Shown piece after piece: positions 55,567 to 64,000 of a DNA stretch of 64,000 bases. The position numbers and the translations under genes were made by a program. The notes under the pieces were generated by a model that ran no database searches, was not told the DNA's origin, and saw only the letters and a list, made by a program, of their open reading frames with translations. The stretch is from positions 1,550,001-1,614,000 of the forward strand of contig CBDEUQ010000003.1 in assembly GCA_965243325.1 (NCBI GenBank). The letters run 5' to 3'. Source of the stretch: JANQOH01 sp965243325 (GTDB taxonomy: Bacteria > Pseudomonadota > Alphaproteobacteria > UBA7887). Position 1 is the first letter of the stretch, and the number at the start of each line of letters is the position of its first letter.

Positions 55567-56445
55567 ATGGACTGTCCATACGACCGCAGCCTGGAGGATA
55601 CGGGCAACATCGTCGGACTCGAGCACGTGAACATTCGCGTTCCCGACCAGCGTCTGGCGACGCTGTTCTACGTCGCCGGGCTGGGACTGACGCGCGACCC
55701 GTACCTGATGACCGGCGTGACCAACATGTGGATCAACGTCGGGCGCAGCCAGTTCCACCTGCCGACGGGACCGGCGCAGCGCCTGCGCGGCCGCATCGGC
55801 CTCGTGGTGCCCGATCTCGAGGCGCTCGCCGGGCGTCTCGAACGCGTGCGCGCGCCGCTCGCCGACACGGCCTTCGATTTCGCCGTCGGCGACGGCGAGA
55901 TCGAGGCGACGTGCCCGTGGGGCAACCGGGTCGTCTGCCGGGCGCCGGCGGCGGGCGCGGGGCGCATGACGCTGGGCATGGCCTGGATCGCCTTCGACGC
56001 GCCGCCCGGCAGCGCGGACGGCATCGTCCGCTTCTACCGCGAGGCGCTGCACGCCCCGGCGCGGTGCGGCGAATGGGAGGGCGCCCCGGCGGCGCGCGTG
56101 CCCGTCGGCTACGGCCAGGAGATCGTGTTCGCCGAGGCGGGCGCCGCCGAGGAGGCCTACGACGGCCACCACCTGCAGATCTACGTCGCCGACTTTTCCG
56201 GGCCCCACGCCTGGCTCACCGGCCGCGGCCTCGTGACCGATGAGAGCGACCGCTACCAGTACCGCTTCCTCGACGTGGTCGACCCGGACGGCGGCGCGGT
56301 CCTCCACCGCATCGAGCACGAGGTGCGGGCGATGACCCACCCGCTGTTCGCGCGGCCGCTGGTCAACCGCAACCCGGACCAGACGAACAACGCCTTCGCG
56401 CCGGGCCACGAGACACGCTCGTGGGCCGCGCCCGCGCCCGCCTGA
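55567..56445 (+). CDS. Extradiol-dioxygenase/glyoxalase superfamily (VOC) protein
   Basis: 292 aa with two VOC modules: GLEHVNIRVPDQRLATLFYVAGLGLTRDPYLM at the start and a second half with IAFDAPPGSADGIVRFYREAL, YDGHHLQIYVADFSG and a late FLDVVDPDGG. A metal triad is plausible (His in LEHVN, His in GHHLQ, Glu in HRIEHE). AAGGAGA is 6-7 bases before the ATG. It probably acts with the upstream flavoprotein in catabolism of a ring compound. Confidence 0.8.
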   Translation: MDCPYDRSLEDTGNIVGLEHVNIRVPDQRLATLFYVAGLGLTRDPYLMTGVTNMWINVGRSQFHLPTGPAQRLRGRIGLVVPDLEALAGRLERVRAPLADTAFDFAVGDGEIEATCPWGNRVVCRAPAAGAGRMTLGMAWIAFDAPPGSADGIVRFYREALHAPARCGEWEGAPAARVPVGYGQEIVFAEAGAAEEAYDGHHLQIYVADFSGPHAWLTGRGLVTDESDRYQYRFLDVVDPDGGAVLHRIEHEVRAMTHPLFARPLVNRNPDQTNNAFAPGHETRSWAAPAPA

Positions 56446-56461
56446 GCGCCGCCGCCGGGTC

Positions 56462-57397
56462 TCAGCCGATCGCCGCCCGCAGGCCGGCGACGAGTTCGAG
56501 CTGGCGCTCGTGGTCGCCGACGAAGCGCAGCACGAGATGGCGCGCGCCGGCGGCGGCGTAGCCGGCAAGCCACTCCGCCGCCGCCTCCGCCGGGCCGCCG
56601 AAGCACGCCTGGCGCCGGCGCAGCAGGGCCGCCGGCTGGCCGTAGTAGCGCTCGAGGTAGTCGTCGGTGCGCGCCGCGGCGGCCGCCGGGTCGTCGCCGA
56701 TCGCGACGGTGAGATAGGCCGCGCCGGTGATCTCCGACGGGTCGCGGCCGGCCGCCTCGGCGGCCTCGCGCACCTCGCGCCACTCGGCGCCCCAGCCTTC
56801 GGCGTCCGGTCCGGTCGGCATCCAGCCGTCGAACCAGCGCGCCGCCCGCCGGCGCGCCGCGGGCACCGTGCCGCCGCCCCAGACCGGCGGGCCACCGCTC
56901 CGGTGCGGGACGAACTCCAGGCAGTCGCCGGCGAGCGTCCAGCGGCCGTTCCAATCGACCGGCCGGCCGCGCCACAGCGCGCGGCACAGGCGCAGGCTCT
57001 CGACCATGCGCCCGGCGCGTTTCTCGAACGGCACGCCGGCGGCGGCGAACTCGGCGCGCACGCTCGCCGCGTCGCTGGCGATGCCGACGCCGAGGATCAG
57101 GCGGCCTTCGGCGATGCGGTCGACCGTCGCCGCCTGGTGCGCCAGAAGAACGGGATGGCGCAGTGCCGGCAGCAGGATCGCGGTCCCGACCGCGGCGCGG
57201 CGGGTCCGCGCGGCGACCGCGGCGAGCAGCGTCAACGGTTCGTGCCGCGGCCGCGCGAGCAGCGAATCCCCGACCCACAGCGAGTCGTACCCGAGCGCCT
57301 CGGCGCGCTCCGCAAGTGCCAGCAGCGGTGCCGCGGCCTGGCTCCCGGCCATGACCCGCTCGCGCGTGGGAAGCAGCACGCCGAGTTTCACGCCCAT
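56462..57397 (-). CDS. LLM-class flavin/F420-dependent oxidoreductase
   Basis: 311 aa luciferase-like monooxygenase. KLGVLLPTRERVMAG, ALAERAEALGYDSLWVGDSLLARPRHEPLTLLAAVAARTRRAAVGTAILLPALRHPVLLAHQAATVDRIAEGRLILGVGI is the standard TIM-barrel signature. It converges with the VOC gene, so it may or may not share its pathway. FMN or F420 cannot be distinguished by eye. Confidence 0.9.
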   Translation of the reverse strand: MGVKLGVLLPTRERVMAGSQAAAPLLALAERAEALGYDSLWVGDSLLARPRHEPLTLLAAVAARTRRAAVGTAILLPALRHPVLLAHQAATVDRIAEGRLILGVGIASDAASVRAEFAAAGVPFEKRAGRMVESLRLCRALWRGRPVDWNGRWTLAGDCLEFVPHRSGGPPVWGGGTVPAARRRAARWFDGWMPTGPDAEGWGAEWREVREAAEAAGRDPSEITGAAYLTVAIGDDPAAAAARTDDYLERYYGQPAALLRRRQACFGGPAEAAAEWLAGYAAAGARHLVLRFVGDHERQLELVAGLRAAIG

Positions 57398-57431
57398 GCC
57401 GAAGAACCATTCCGAGCGGAACCGGGAGAAC

Positions 57432-57506
57432 TGGAGCGGGCGATGAGATTCGAACTCACGACCCCAACCTTGGCAAGGTTGTGCTCTACCCCTGAGCTAC
57501 GCCCGC
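57432..57506 (-). tRNA. tRNA-Gly (anticodon GCC)
   Basis: A 75-nt cloverleaf with encoded CCA. Acceptor GCGGGCG pairs with CGCCCGC; D arm GCTC..GAGC; the anticodon stem AACCT/AGGTT encloses TGCCA with anticodon GCC; the T arm is intact (TTCGAATC). It lies between the LLM oxidoreductase and the ProX-like gene. No integrated element is seen beside it. Confidence 0.96.
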
Positions 57507-57561
57507 GCTCCGTCTGCCGCGACGCTGGACGCGCGGCCGACGGCGCCGGATAATAGGCATC

Positions 57562-58158
57562 GTGACCGGGGATGCAAGAGCGCCCGCCGCGGTGGACGGC
57601 AGCGCGGCGGCGCCGGCAGCCGCCGGGCAGGCGGCCCTGTTCGCCTTTCTCGACGCTCTCGGGATCGTCACGACGACGGCCGAGCACCCTCCCGTCCACA
57701 CGGTCGAGGAAGCGCGCGCGCTGCGCGGCCGGATTCCCGGCGGGCACTGCAAGTCGCTGTTCCTGAAGGACAAGAAGGGCGGGTTGTGGCTCGTCGTTGC
57801 CGACGAGTCTCGGCGCATCGATCTTGCCGCCCTGGCCCGGCACCTGGGCGCGCCGCGCCTTTCGTTCGGCAGGCCCGACCTCCTGCGCGCCGTGCTCGGC
57901 GTCACCCCCGGCGCGGTGACGCCGTTCGCGCTCGTCAACGACCGCGCCGAGCGCCGCGTGCGCGTGGTTCTCGACGCCACGATGCTCGAGCAGAGCCACC
58001 TGAACTACCATCCGCTCGACAACCGGGCGACGACGACGATCGCCGCGGGCGACCTCCGGGCATTCGTTGCCGCGTGCGGGCACGAGACTTATATAGTCCA
58101 CTTCGCGGCGTTGACGGCAGGGGGTGCGGAGCATGGAACCGTTGATCGGCGGCGATAG
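57562..58158 (+). CDS. YbaK/ProX-type aminoacyl-tRNA deacylase
   Basis: 198 aa. LFAFLDALGIVTTTAEHPPVHTVEEARALRGRIPGGHCKSLFLKDKKGGLWLVVADESRRIDL is the ProX (prolyl-tRNA editing-like) signature with the conserved Lys in CKSLFLKDKK. Such proteins hydrolyse mischarged Ala- or Cys-tRNA(Pro). It starts with GTG, and its 3' end overlaps the thioredoxin-like gene by 26 bases. Confidence 0.9.
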   Translation: MTGDARAPAAVDGSAAAPAAAGQAALFAFLDALGIVTTTAEHPPVHTVEEARALRGRIPGGHCKSLFLKDKKGGLWLVVADESRRIDLAALARHLGAPRLSFGRPDLLRAVLGVTPGAVTPFALVNDRAERRVRVVLDATMLEQSHLNYHPLDNRATTTIAAGDLRAFVAACGHETYIVHFAALTAGGAEHGTVDRRR

Positions 58159-59044
58159 CGGCGGCGACGCCGACCTGGTCAAGGACGGCGACACGGCCAC
58201 GTTCGCCGAGGACGTCATCGCCGCGTCGCGCGAGACGCCGGTGATCGTCGACTTCTGGGCGCCGTGGTGCGGCCCCTGCAAGACGCTCGGTCCGGCAATC
58301 GAAAAGGCGGTCCGCGGCGCTCGCGGCGCGGTGCGGCTGGTCAAGATCGACGTCGACCGGAACCAGCAGCTTGCGGCGCAGCTTCGCGTCCAGTCGATCC
58401 CGACGGTCTTCGCCTTCCGCGACGGCAAGCCGGTGGACGGCTTCGTCGGCGCGCTGCCGGAAAGCCAGATCGCGGCGTTCATCGAGCGCGTCGGCGGCAA
58501 GCCTGCCGAGGATCCCGCGACGGCGATGCTGGAGCAGGCCGACGCGGCGCTCGCGGCCGGCGATGCGGCCGGCGCGCGCAACCTGTATTCGCGCGTGCTC
58601 CGCGCCGAGCCGGCCAACGCCGCCGCCGCCGCCGGCCTCGTGCGCGCGCTGGTCGGCTCGGGCGATCCCGCGAGCGCCCGCAAGGTGCTCGAGTCGCTCG
58701 ACGCCGAGACGGCGAAGTCGAGCGCCCTCGACGGCGCCCGCGCGGCGCTGGAGCTGGCCGAGCGCACGCAAGGCGTCGACAGCGGCGCGATCGCCGCGCT
58801 GCGCGCCCGCCTCGCGGCCGACGAGAGCGACCATGAGGCGCGCTACGACCTGGCGCTGGCGCTGTTCGGCACCGGCGACCGCATCGGCGCGATCGACGCC
58901 CTGCTCGAGATCGTCCGCCGCGAGCGGGCGTGGAACGACGAGGCGGCGCGCAAGCAACTGCTGACCTTCTTCGAGGCGATCGGCGGCGCCGATCCGCTCG
59001 TCGCCGGCGCCCGCCGCCGGCTGTCGGCCCTGCTGTTCTCCTGA
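58133..59044 (+). CDS. Thioredoxin-domain co-chaperone (CnoX/YbbN-like)
   Basis: 303 aa. The thioredoxin domain has PVIVDFWAPWCGPCKTLGPAIE, with a full CGPC redox pair, unlike E. coli CnoX. A C-terminal TPR-like region (about 145-300, AEDPATAMLEQADAALAAGDAAGARNLYSRVL) follows. It protects unfolding proteins during oxidative stress in studied species. I preferred the ATG at 58133 over a GTG at 58124. It overlaps ProX and is 6 bases from the LON-N gene, a conserved alphaproteobacterial block. Confidence 0.92.
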   Translation: MEPLIGGDSGGDADLVKDGDTATFAEDVIAASRETPVIVDFWAPWCGPCKTLGPAIEKAVRGARGAVRLVKIDVDRNQQLAAQLRVQSIPTVFAFRDGKPVDGFVGALPESQIAAFIERVGGKPAEDPATAMLEQADAALAAGDAAGARNLYSRVLRAEPANAAAAAGLVRALVGSGDPASARKVLESLDAETAKSSALDGARAALELAERTQGVDSGAIAALRARLAADESDHEARYDLALALFGTGDRIGAIDALLEIVRRERAWNDEAARKQLLTFFEAIGGADPLVAGARRRLSALLFS

Positions 59045-59050
59045 GAGCCG

Positions 59051-59701
59051 ATGCGGCCGCAGGGCATCGCGGAACTGCCGGAGGTCATCCCGGTCTTCCC
59101 GCTGCCCGGTGTGCTGCTGCTGCCGTTCGGCGAACTGCCGCTCAACGTCTTCGAGCCGCGTTACCTGGCGATGTGCGACGCGGCGCTCGGCGGCCCGAGG
59201 CTGATCGGCATGATCCAGCCGGAAGACCCCGAGACCACGGCGAGCGAGCCGGCGCTGTGTCGCGTCGGCTGCGCCGGACGGATCACGCGCTTTCGCGAAA
59301 CGCTCGACAACCGCTACCTGATCACCCTGACCGGGCTGTGCCGTTTCGCCGTGGTCGAGGAGTTCGCGCAGAAGGACGGCTACCGCCGGATGCGCGTCGA
59401 CTGGGGCGTCTTCGGGTCGGATTTCAAGACGCCCGACGCCGGCGGCGTGCCGCGCGAGCGCTTGATGCCGGTCCTGCGCGACTATTGCCGCGCCAACAAC
59501 CTGGCCGCGGACTGGAAGTCGATCGAGAAGGCGCCGGGCGCGCAACTCGTCACCACACTGGCGATGCTTTGCCCGTTCGGGGCGCGCGAGAAGCAGGCGC
59601 TGCTCGAGACCGAGGACCTGGCCGCGCGCGCCGAACTGATGATCTCGCTGATGGCGATGGCGGTGCTCGAGCGGAACGACTCCGGCCCGACCGTGAACTG
59701 A
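59051..59701 (+). CDS. LON N-terminal substrate-binding domain protein
   Basis: 216 aa. IPVFPLPGVLLLPFGELPLNVFEPRYLAMCDAAL matches the Lon N-domain fold; RLMPVLRDYCRANNLAADWKSIEKAPGAQLVTTLAMLCPFG is typical of the stand-alone form. There is no ATPase or protease domain. It is probably a substrate adaptor or chaperone-like protein; its fixed place after the thioredoxin co-chaperone supports a proteostasis role. Confidence 0.92.
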   Translation: MRPQGIAELPEVIPVFPLPGVLLLPFGELPLNVFEPRYLAMCDAALGGPRLIGMIQPEDPETTASEPALCRVGCAGRITRFRETLDNRYLITLTGLCRFAVVEEFAQKDGYRRMRVDWGVFGSDFKTPDAGGVPRERLMPVLRDYCRANNLAADWKSIEKAPGAQLVTTLAMLCPFGAREKQALLETEDLAARAELMISLMAMAVLERNDSGPTVN

Positions 59702-59717
59702 GGAGGAGCGCGGGCGC

Positions 59718-59936
59718 ATGGCCGATTCTCCCGACGCGCGCGCGCCGGCGCCGGTCGACCCCCGGCTGCTCGAGATCCTGGTCTGTCCGGCGTGCCACGG
59801 GCCGCTTCGCTACGACCGCGAGCGCCAGGAGCTGGTGAGCGAGCGCGCCGGCCTCGCCTATCCGATCCGCGACGGCATTCCGATCATGCTGGTCGACGAG
59901 GCGCGCCGCCTGGACGAGGAGGCGGATGGCGCCTGA
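59718..59936 (+). CDS. Trm112-family zinc-ribbon protein
   Basis: 72 aa. DPRLLEILVCPACHGPLRYDRERQELVSERAGLAYPIRDGIPIML is the Trm112 fold. It retains one CxxC (CPAC). In eukaryotes Trm112 activates methyltransferases; the bacterial role is unproven. It overlaps the DUF971 gene by 11 bases. Confidence 0.92.
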   Translation: MADSPDARAPAPVDPRLLEILVCPACHGPLRYDRERQELVSERAGLAYPIRDGIPIMLVDEARRLDEEADGA

Positions 59937-60303
59937 GCCGGAGGACGCGGTGCCGTGGCCTCTCGAGATCCGCCTGCTCGACGCCGGCAGGCGCCTGGAG
60001 GTGGATTTCGACGACGGCAGCCGGTTCTCGCTGTCGGCCGAGCTGCTGCGCGTCGAGAGCCCGTCGGCCGAGGTGCGCGGCCACGGCGCGGGCGAGAAGA
60101 CCATCGTCGCCGGCCGCCGCCGCGTCGCCATCGGCGGGGTGGAGCCGGTCGGCCGCTACGCGGTGCGGCTGCGGTTCGACGACGGCCACGATTCGGGCCT
60201 CTACTCGTGGCCGTACCTGTACCGCCTCGGGCGCGACCGCGAGCGCATCTGGCAGGCCTACCTCGACGCCCTCGACGAACGCGGCCTCGGCCGCGACCCG
60301 TGA
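59926..60303 (+). CDS. DUF971 family protein
   Basis: 125 aa. WPLEIRLLDAGRRLEVDFDDGSRFSLSAELLRVESPSAEVRGHG and YAVRLRFDDGHDSGLYSWPYLYRLG are the DUF971/gamma-butyrobetaine-hydroxylase N-domain signature. The domain also occurs in iron-sulfur proteins and in ApbC neighbours; this stand-alone form has unknown function. Coupled to trm112. Confidence 0.9.
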   Translation: MAPEPEDAVPWPLEIRLLDAGRRLEVDFDDGSRFSLSAELLRVESPSAEVRGHGAGEKTIVAGRRRVAIGGVEPVGRYAVRLRFDDGHDSGLYSWPYLYRLGRDRERIWQAYLDALDERGLGRDP

Positions 60304-60391
60304 GTGCGCCGCCGCGCGATTCGCGCGCCACCTGGGGCGCTGCTATCGTCGCGCGCCCCGGGGAGGGGGCCGTCAGCCAGAGAGGACAACC

Positions 60392-61054
60392 ATGAGCGAC
60401 ATCTACGGCGCGACGCACCGCGCATTTCAGGATCGTTTCGACACGCGGCGCATCGCCGACACGATCGAGGGCGGCTTCATCGCCGGCGAAATCAGCGACC
60501 AGGACCGGGCATTCATCGAAAGCCGCGACATGTTCTGGCTGTCGACGGTCGATGAGAACGGCATGCCGACCGTGTCGTACAAGGGCGGCGACCCGGGGTT
60601 CGTCAAGGTCGTCGACGGCCGGACGATCGCCTTCCCGAGCTACAACGGCAACGGCATGTTCTATTCCATGGGCAATATCGCCGGCACCGGCAAGGTCGGC
60701 ATGCTGTTCATGGACTTCGAGAAACCGATCCGGCTGCGCATTCAGGGCACCGCCTCGGTCTCGCCGGACGATCCGCTTCTCGGGTCCTGGCACGAGGCGC
60801 AGCTCGTCGTGCGCGTGACCGTCGCCCAGGCGTTCCCCAACTGCCCGCGCTACATTCACCGCATGGAGAAGGTCGGAGCGTCGCGCTACGTGCCGCGCGA
60901 AGGCGCGTCGACGCCGCTCGCGGGCTGGAAGCGCATCGACATGATCCAGGACGCGCTGCCGGCGGAGGACCAGGGCCGCGCCGACCGCGAGGGCGGCCAG
61001 ATCACGCTCGACGACTGGTTCGGCAAGGTCGCGGCAGGAGATCCGGAGGCCTGA
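60392..61054 (+). CDS. Pyridoxamine 5'-phosphate oxidase-fold flavoprotein
   Basis: 220 aa split-barrel protein. IESRDMFWLSTVDENGMPTVSYKGGDPGFVKVVDGRTIAFPSYNGNGMFYSMGNIAGTGKVGMLFMDFEKPIRLRIQGTA is the FMN/heme-binding core of the general stress-type PPOX group. QLVVRVTVAQAFPNCPRYIHRM follows. Probably an FMN-dependent oxidoreductase; not the PLP-synthesis PdxH. An AGAGGA site precedes the ATG. Confidence 0.88.
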   Translation: MSDIYGATHRAFQDRFDTRRIADTIEGGFIAGEISDQDRAFIESRDMFWLSTVDENGMPTVSYKGGDPGFVKVVDGRTIAFPSYNGNGMFYSMGNIAGTGKVGMLFMDFEKPIRLRIQGTASVSPDDPLLGSWHEAQLVVRVTVAQAFPNCPRYIHRMEKVGASRYVPREGASTPLAGWKRIDMIQDALPAEDQGRADREGGQITLDDWFGKVAAGDPEA

Positions 61055-61081
61055 CGGCGGGCGACGGCGCCCCGCGGCCGC

Positions 61082-61927
61082 CTACCCGCTGGCCGCGGGG
61101 CGCAGCGGATCGGCCGGGTAGGCGCCGAGCACCTTCACCGAACGCGAGAAGTACGCGAGCTCGTCGAAGGCGCGCCGGATGGGCGGATCGTCGGGGTGGC
61201 CGGCGATGTCGCAATAGAACTGCGCGGCGGTGAACGAGCCGTCGAGAATGTAGCTCTCGAGCTTGAGCATGTTGACGCCGTTCGTGGCAAAGCCCCCGAG
61301 CGCCTTGTACAGCGCGGCCGGAATGTTGCGGACGAGAAAGACGAAGCTGGTGATGACGGCTCCCGCCGGGTCCGCCTGCGCGGGTTCGCGCGCCATCACC
61401 AGGAACCGCGTCGTGTTGTGCGCCGCGTCCTCGATGTCGGTGGCGAGCGTGTCGAGGCCGTACGCCGTGGCTGCGAGCGCCGAGGCGATCGCCGCGCAGC
61501 TCGCGTCGCCGCGCCGCGCGAGGTCGGCCGCCGCGCCCGCCGTGTCGGCCTCGACGACCGGCACGAGGCCGTGCTCGCCGATGAAGCGGCGGCACTGGGC
61601 GAGCGCGTGGACGTGGCTGTGGACGGTGCGCAGGCCCTCGAGCGTCGCGCCCCTTACGCCGAGCAGGCGGTGCCGGATCCGCTGGAACGTCTCGGCGACG
61701 ATGTGCAGCCCCGATTCGGGGAGCAGGTGGTGGATATCGGCGACCCGGCCGGCGAGCGAATTCTCGATCGGAATCATCGCCAGCGCGGCCCGGCCTTCGT
61801 TCACCACCGCGAACGTATCCTCGAACGTGGGGCAGGCCAGCGCCTCGTGATCCGGGTAGCGGTCGCGGCAGGCCATGTTGGAATAGGCGCCGCGCACGCC
61901 CTGGAAGGCGATCACCGGCCGGGTCAC
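61082..61927 (-). CDS. pheA: Prephenate dehydratase
   Basis: 281 aa, mono-functional. IAFQGVRGAYSNMACRDRYPDHEALACPTFEDTF, IPIENSLAGRV and the catalytic Thr of NTTRFLVM define the dehydratase; a C-terminal ACT domain (VFLVRNIPAALYKALGGFATNGVNMLKLESYI) gives phenylalanine feedback inhibition. There is no chorismate mutase domain. Its ATG overlaps the kdsB stop by 4 bases. Confidence 0.95.
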   Translation of the reverse strand: MTRPVIAFQGVRGAYSNMACRDRYPDHEALACPTFEDTFAVVNEGRAALAMIPIENSLAGRVADIHHLLPESGLHIVAETFQRIRHRLLGVRGATLEGLRTVHSHVHALAQCRRFIGEHGLVPVVEADTAGAAADLARRGDASCAAIASALAATAYGLDTLATDIEDAAHNTTRFLVMAREPAQADPAGAVITSFVFLVRNIPAALYKALGGFATNGVNMLKLESYILDGSFTAAQFYCDIAGHPDDPPIRRAFDELAYFSRSVKVLGAYPADPLRPAASG

Positions 61928-62670
61928 GCCGCCATCGCCAGCATCCGACGCGCCTTCTCGAGGTCGGCGGCGGTGTCGACGCCCAGCGGCACCGCGTCGA
62001 CGAGCGCCGCCTCGATGCTCATGCCCGCTTCGAGCGCGCGCATCTGTTCAAGCTTCTCCCGCACCTCGAGCGGGCTCGGGGGCAGCGCGACGAAGCGCTC
62101 GAGCGCGGCGCGGCGCCAAGCGTAGAGGCCGATGTGATGGTAGAGCGGACCGTCGCCCGCGGGCGCCGCCGCGCGCGTGAAGCAGAGCGCCCGCGCCCGT
62201 CGCGCGCCGGCGGCGAAGCCGGCGACCGCCTTGACCACGTTCGGGTCGCCGCGCTCCGCCGGATCGCGGATCTCGGCGCAGATCGTGGCGAGGTCGGCGC
62301 CGCTCTCACGCAGCGCGGCGAGCGCGGCGCGGACGCTCGCCGGCTCGATCGTCGGCAGGTCGCCCTGGACGTTGACGACGGCCCGGTAGCGCCGCTCCGG
62401 ATCGAGCGCGGCAAGCGCCTCGTGAATGCGGTCCGAGCCGGAGGCGTGGCCGGGCTCCGTGAGCACGGCGCGGCCGCCCGCCGCCTTCACGGCGTCCGCG
62501 ATCTCCGGTTCCGCCGCCGCCACGACGACGTCGCCGACCGCGGCTTCCACGGCGCGCCGCCAGACGTGGACGATCATCGGCGTGCCGCCGATGTCGGCGA
62601 GCACCTTGCCCGGCAGGCGCGAGGACGCGAGGCGGGCGGGCACGAGGACGATGGTCGTATCGCGGTCCAT
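61924..62670 (-). CDS. kdsB: 3-deoxy-manno-octulosonate cytidylyltransferase
   Basis: 248 aa. It activates Kdo with CTP for lipopolysaccharide. IVLVPARLASSRLPGKVLADIGGTPMIVHVWRRA, NVQGDLPTIEP, YHHIGLYAWRRAALERFVALPPSPLEVREKLEQMRALE are family landmarks. The kdsB-pheA pair next to a membrane cytochrome c is typical of alphaproteobacteria and implies an LPS-bearing outer membrane. Confidence 0.95.
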   Translation of the reverse strand: MDRDTTIVLVPARLASSRLPGKVLADIGGTPMIVHVWRRAVEAAVGDVVVAAAEPEIADAVKAAGGRAVLTEPGHASGSDRIHEALAALDPERRYRAVVNVQGDLPTIEPASVRAALAALRESGADLATICAEIRDPAERGDPNVVKAVAGFAAGARRARALCFTRAAAPAGDGPLYHHIGLYAWRRAALERFVALPPSPLEVREKLEQMRALEAGMSIEAALVDAVPLGVDTAADLEKARRMLAMAA

Positions 62671-62754
62671 GGCGGCGGAAGCTTACAGGTATTGATGCGA
62701 CGGCGACAAAGCCGGTAGTTTGCGCGCGCCCGGCTCCGCCGCCATCGAGGCGCC

Positions 62755-63321
62755 ATGTCCACCATCGAGATCAACAAGATCGTCGGCGCCGTCCTCGGCG
62801 CGCTGCTGCTGCTGCTCGGTCTGAGCTTCATCGTCGAGCTCGTTGCCGGCCATCACGACATCGCCCGGCCGGCGTTCGTCGTGCCGCCACCGGGCGCCGC
62901 CGACGTCGCGGAGGCGGCGCAACCCGCCGAAACTGCGGCCGCCGACGGCGAATCCGGCGAGAGCGCGGCGCCCGAGCCGCCGCTTGCGCTCGCCGAGATG
63001 ATCGCCGCGGCAGATCCCGCTGAGGGCGAGAAGGCGTTTCGCAAGTGCGTGGCGTGTCACAGCGCGGCGCCGGATGCGAAGCACAAGATCGGGCCGAACC
63101 TGTGGGGCGTGGCCGGCGCGGCGAAGGCCGGCAGGGACGACTTCCGCTATTCCGCGGCGCTGGCCGCGGCGGGCGGCGTGTGGGACGACGCCGCGCTGGA
63201 CGCCTTCCTCGCCGACCCGCGCGCCGCGGTGCCGGCGACCAGGATGGCGTTTCCGGGCATCCGGGACCCGGAGCAACGGGCGGCGGCGATCGCCTATCTG
63301 CGCACGCTGACGGACGGATAG
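62755..63321 (+). CDS. Membrane-anchored cytochrome c (CycM/c552-like)
   Basis: 188 aa. An N-terminal anchor (about residues 8-29) is followed by an Ala/Pro/Glu-rich linker and a class I cytochrome c domain: heme motif CVACH, KIGPNLWGV, and the axial Met in TRMAFPGI. It carries electrons between the bc1 complex and a terminal oxidase. Divergent from kdsB, as in relatives. Confidence 0.93.
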   Translation: MSTIEINKIVGAVLGALLLLLGLSFIVELVAGHHDIARPAFVVPPPGAADVAEAAQPAETAAADGESGESAAPEPPLALAEMIAAADPAEGEKAFRKCVACHSAAPDAKHKIGPNLWGVAGAAKAGRDDFRYSAALAAAGGVWDDAALDAFLADPRAAVPATRMAFPGIRDPEQRAAAIAYLRTLTDG

Positions 63322-63398
63322 CCGGCGGCGGGCCGGTCGTTGAACGGCGGCGGCGCGGGCCGTATGGTCTCGACGCGACCCGCCGGGAGTATGCCGTC

Positions 63399-64000
63399 AT
63401 GAACCGATTCGCCGTTGCCGCCCTCGCCACCGCCCTGCCGTTCGCGGCAATCGCTCAAGAGCCGGCAACGCCGGACCCCGGCCTCGCGTGCGCGTTGGAC
63501 GCGGCGCAGGCGGGCGCGGCGGCGGACGGCGGCGTTTCCGGCGCGCACGCGCTGTCGATCCACGGCGACGTGAAATACGGCCCCGACTTCACGCATTTCG
63601 ACTATGCCGATGCGAACGCGCCGAAGGGCGGCGCCGCCACGCTCTCGGCGATCGGCACCTACGACAGCTTCAACGGCTTCATCCTCAAGGGCGTGTCCGC
63701 CACGTCTCTCGGCCTGATCTACGACACGCTGCTCACGTCTTCGTCCGACGAGGCGTTCACCGAGTACGGCCTGCTCGTCGAGACGATCGACATGCCGGCG
63801 GACCGCTCATGGGTCGAGTTCACGCTGCGCGAGGAGGCGCGCTGGCACGACGGCCGGCCGGTGACCGCGGACGACGTGGTCTGGACCTTCGAAACGCTCA
63901 TGGACAAGGGCCATCCCTTCTTCAAGCAATATTACGCCAACGTAGAGTCGGCCGAGCGGATGGGGCCGCGCACGGTGCGCTTCGCGTTCTCCGACACCAC
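63399..64000 (+). CDS. Extracellular oligopeptide-binding protein, family 5 (N-terminal part)
   Basis: The first ~200 residues are present; the gene runs off the right edge. A signal peptide (MNRFAVAALATALPFAAIAQE) is followed by ALSIHGDVKYGPDFTHFDYADANAPKGG and LIYDTLLTSSSDEAFTEYGLL and W.EFTLREEARWHDGRPVTADDVVWTFE, typical of YejA-like microcin/peptide-binding proteins of ABC importers. The ATG at 63399 is preceded by GGGAG. Confidence 0.9.
   Translation, partial: MNRFAVAALATALPFAAIAQEPATPDPGLACALDAAQAGAAADGGVSGAHALSIHGDVKYGPDFTHFDYADANAPKGGAATLSAIGTYDSFNGFILKGVSATSLGLIYDTLLTSSSDEAFTEYGLLVETIDMPADRSWVEFTLREEARWHDGRPVTADDVVWTFETLMDKGHPFFKQYYANVESAERMGPRTVRFAFSDT

Overview
The window is very GC-rich chromosomal DNA from an alphaproteobacterium, probably close to Rhodospirillales. 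I infer this from gene order and protein similarity; there is no 16S gene. Familiar alphaproteobacterial blocks are present: aroA-cmk-rpsA-sppA-ihfB-pyrF-trpF-trpB-trpA-accD, tim44-mltA, rpsF-rpsR-rplI, kdsB-pheA with a membrane-anchored cytochrome c, and trx/cnoX-lonN-trm112-DUF971. Many neighbours overlap by ATGA or GTGA, so they are probably translationally coupled.

Layout. 1-8.7 kb: housekeeping operon on the minus strand, reading from aroA down to the truncated accD. 9.06 kb: tRNA-Ala(GGC), followed by a decayed accessory patch (9.1-12.0 kb) with a GNAT/DUF1778 toxin-antitoxin pair, an XRE antitoxin with a broken HigB-like toxin, and a truncated HigA-like gene fused to the remains of a serine recombinase. 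12.1-30.2 kb: TonB-dependent receptor, DASS anion transporter, a methyltransferase and its degenerate inverted copy, a cytochrome P450, and an NHLP-leader RiPP locus. 30.3-46.2 kb: metabolic and envelope genes, an orphan pqqA, a LysR regulator, hisS and others. 46.2-48.3 kb: VapBC pair and a complete IS256-family element. 48.4-64 kb: MFS protein, ribosomal proteins, tandem Lin0512 proteins, split transketolase, catabolic oxidoreductases, tRNA-Gly(GCC), thioredoxin co-chaperone block, pheA/kdsB, cytochrome c, and a truncated oligopeptide-binding protein.

The most unusual part is 17.6-29.5 kb. A 90-residue nitrile-hydratase-like leader peptide (20136-20408) ends in LTEAELQAASGAYY. Registered on the double-glycine rules of C39 peptidases, the predicted cut is after Gly-Ala, so the 'core' would be only Tyr-Tyr. 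The adjacent genes encode the matching export set: an HlyD-like protein, an ABC exporter with an intact C39 peptidase, and a second NHLM-type ABC protein. Around them lie a P450, a methyltransferase, an Asp/Asn beta-hydroxylase-like protein, and two divergent copies of a protein family I do not recognise, one on each side of the exporters. I infer a ribosomal route to a tiny tyrosine-derived metabolite; the product and the role of each enzyme are unproven.

Genes not obvious from long open frames include pqqA (24 aa), a 29-aa membrane microprotein at 40.4 kb, and remnants of a peroxiredoxin (42.95 kb), a recombinase and a HigB-like toxin. Long open frames antisense to real genes are common here because of the base composition and were left out.
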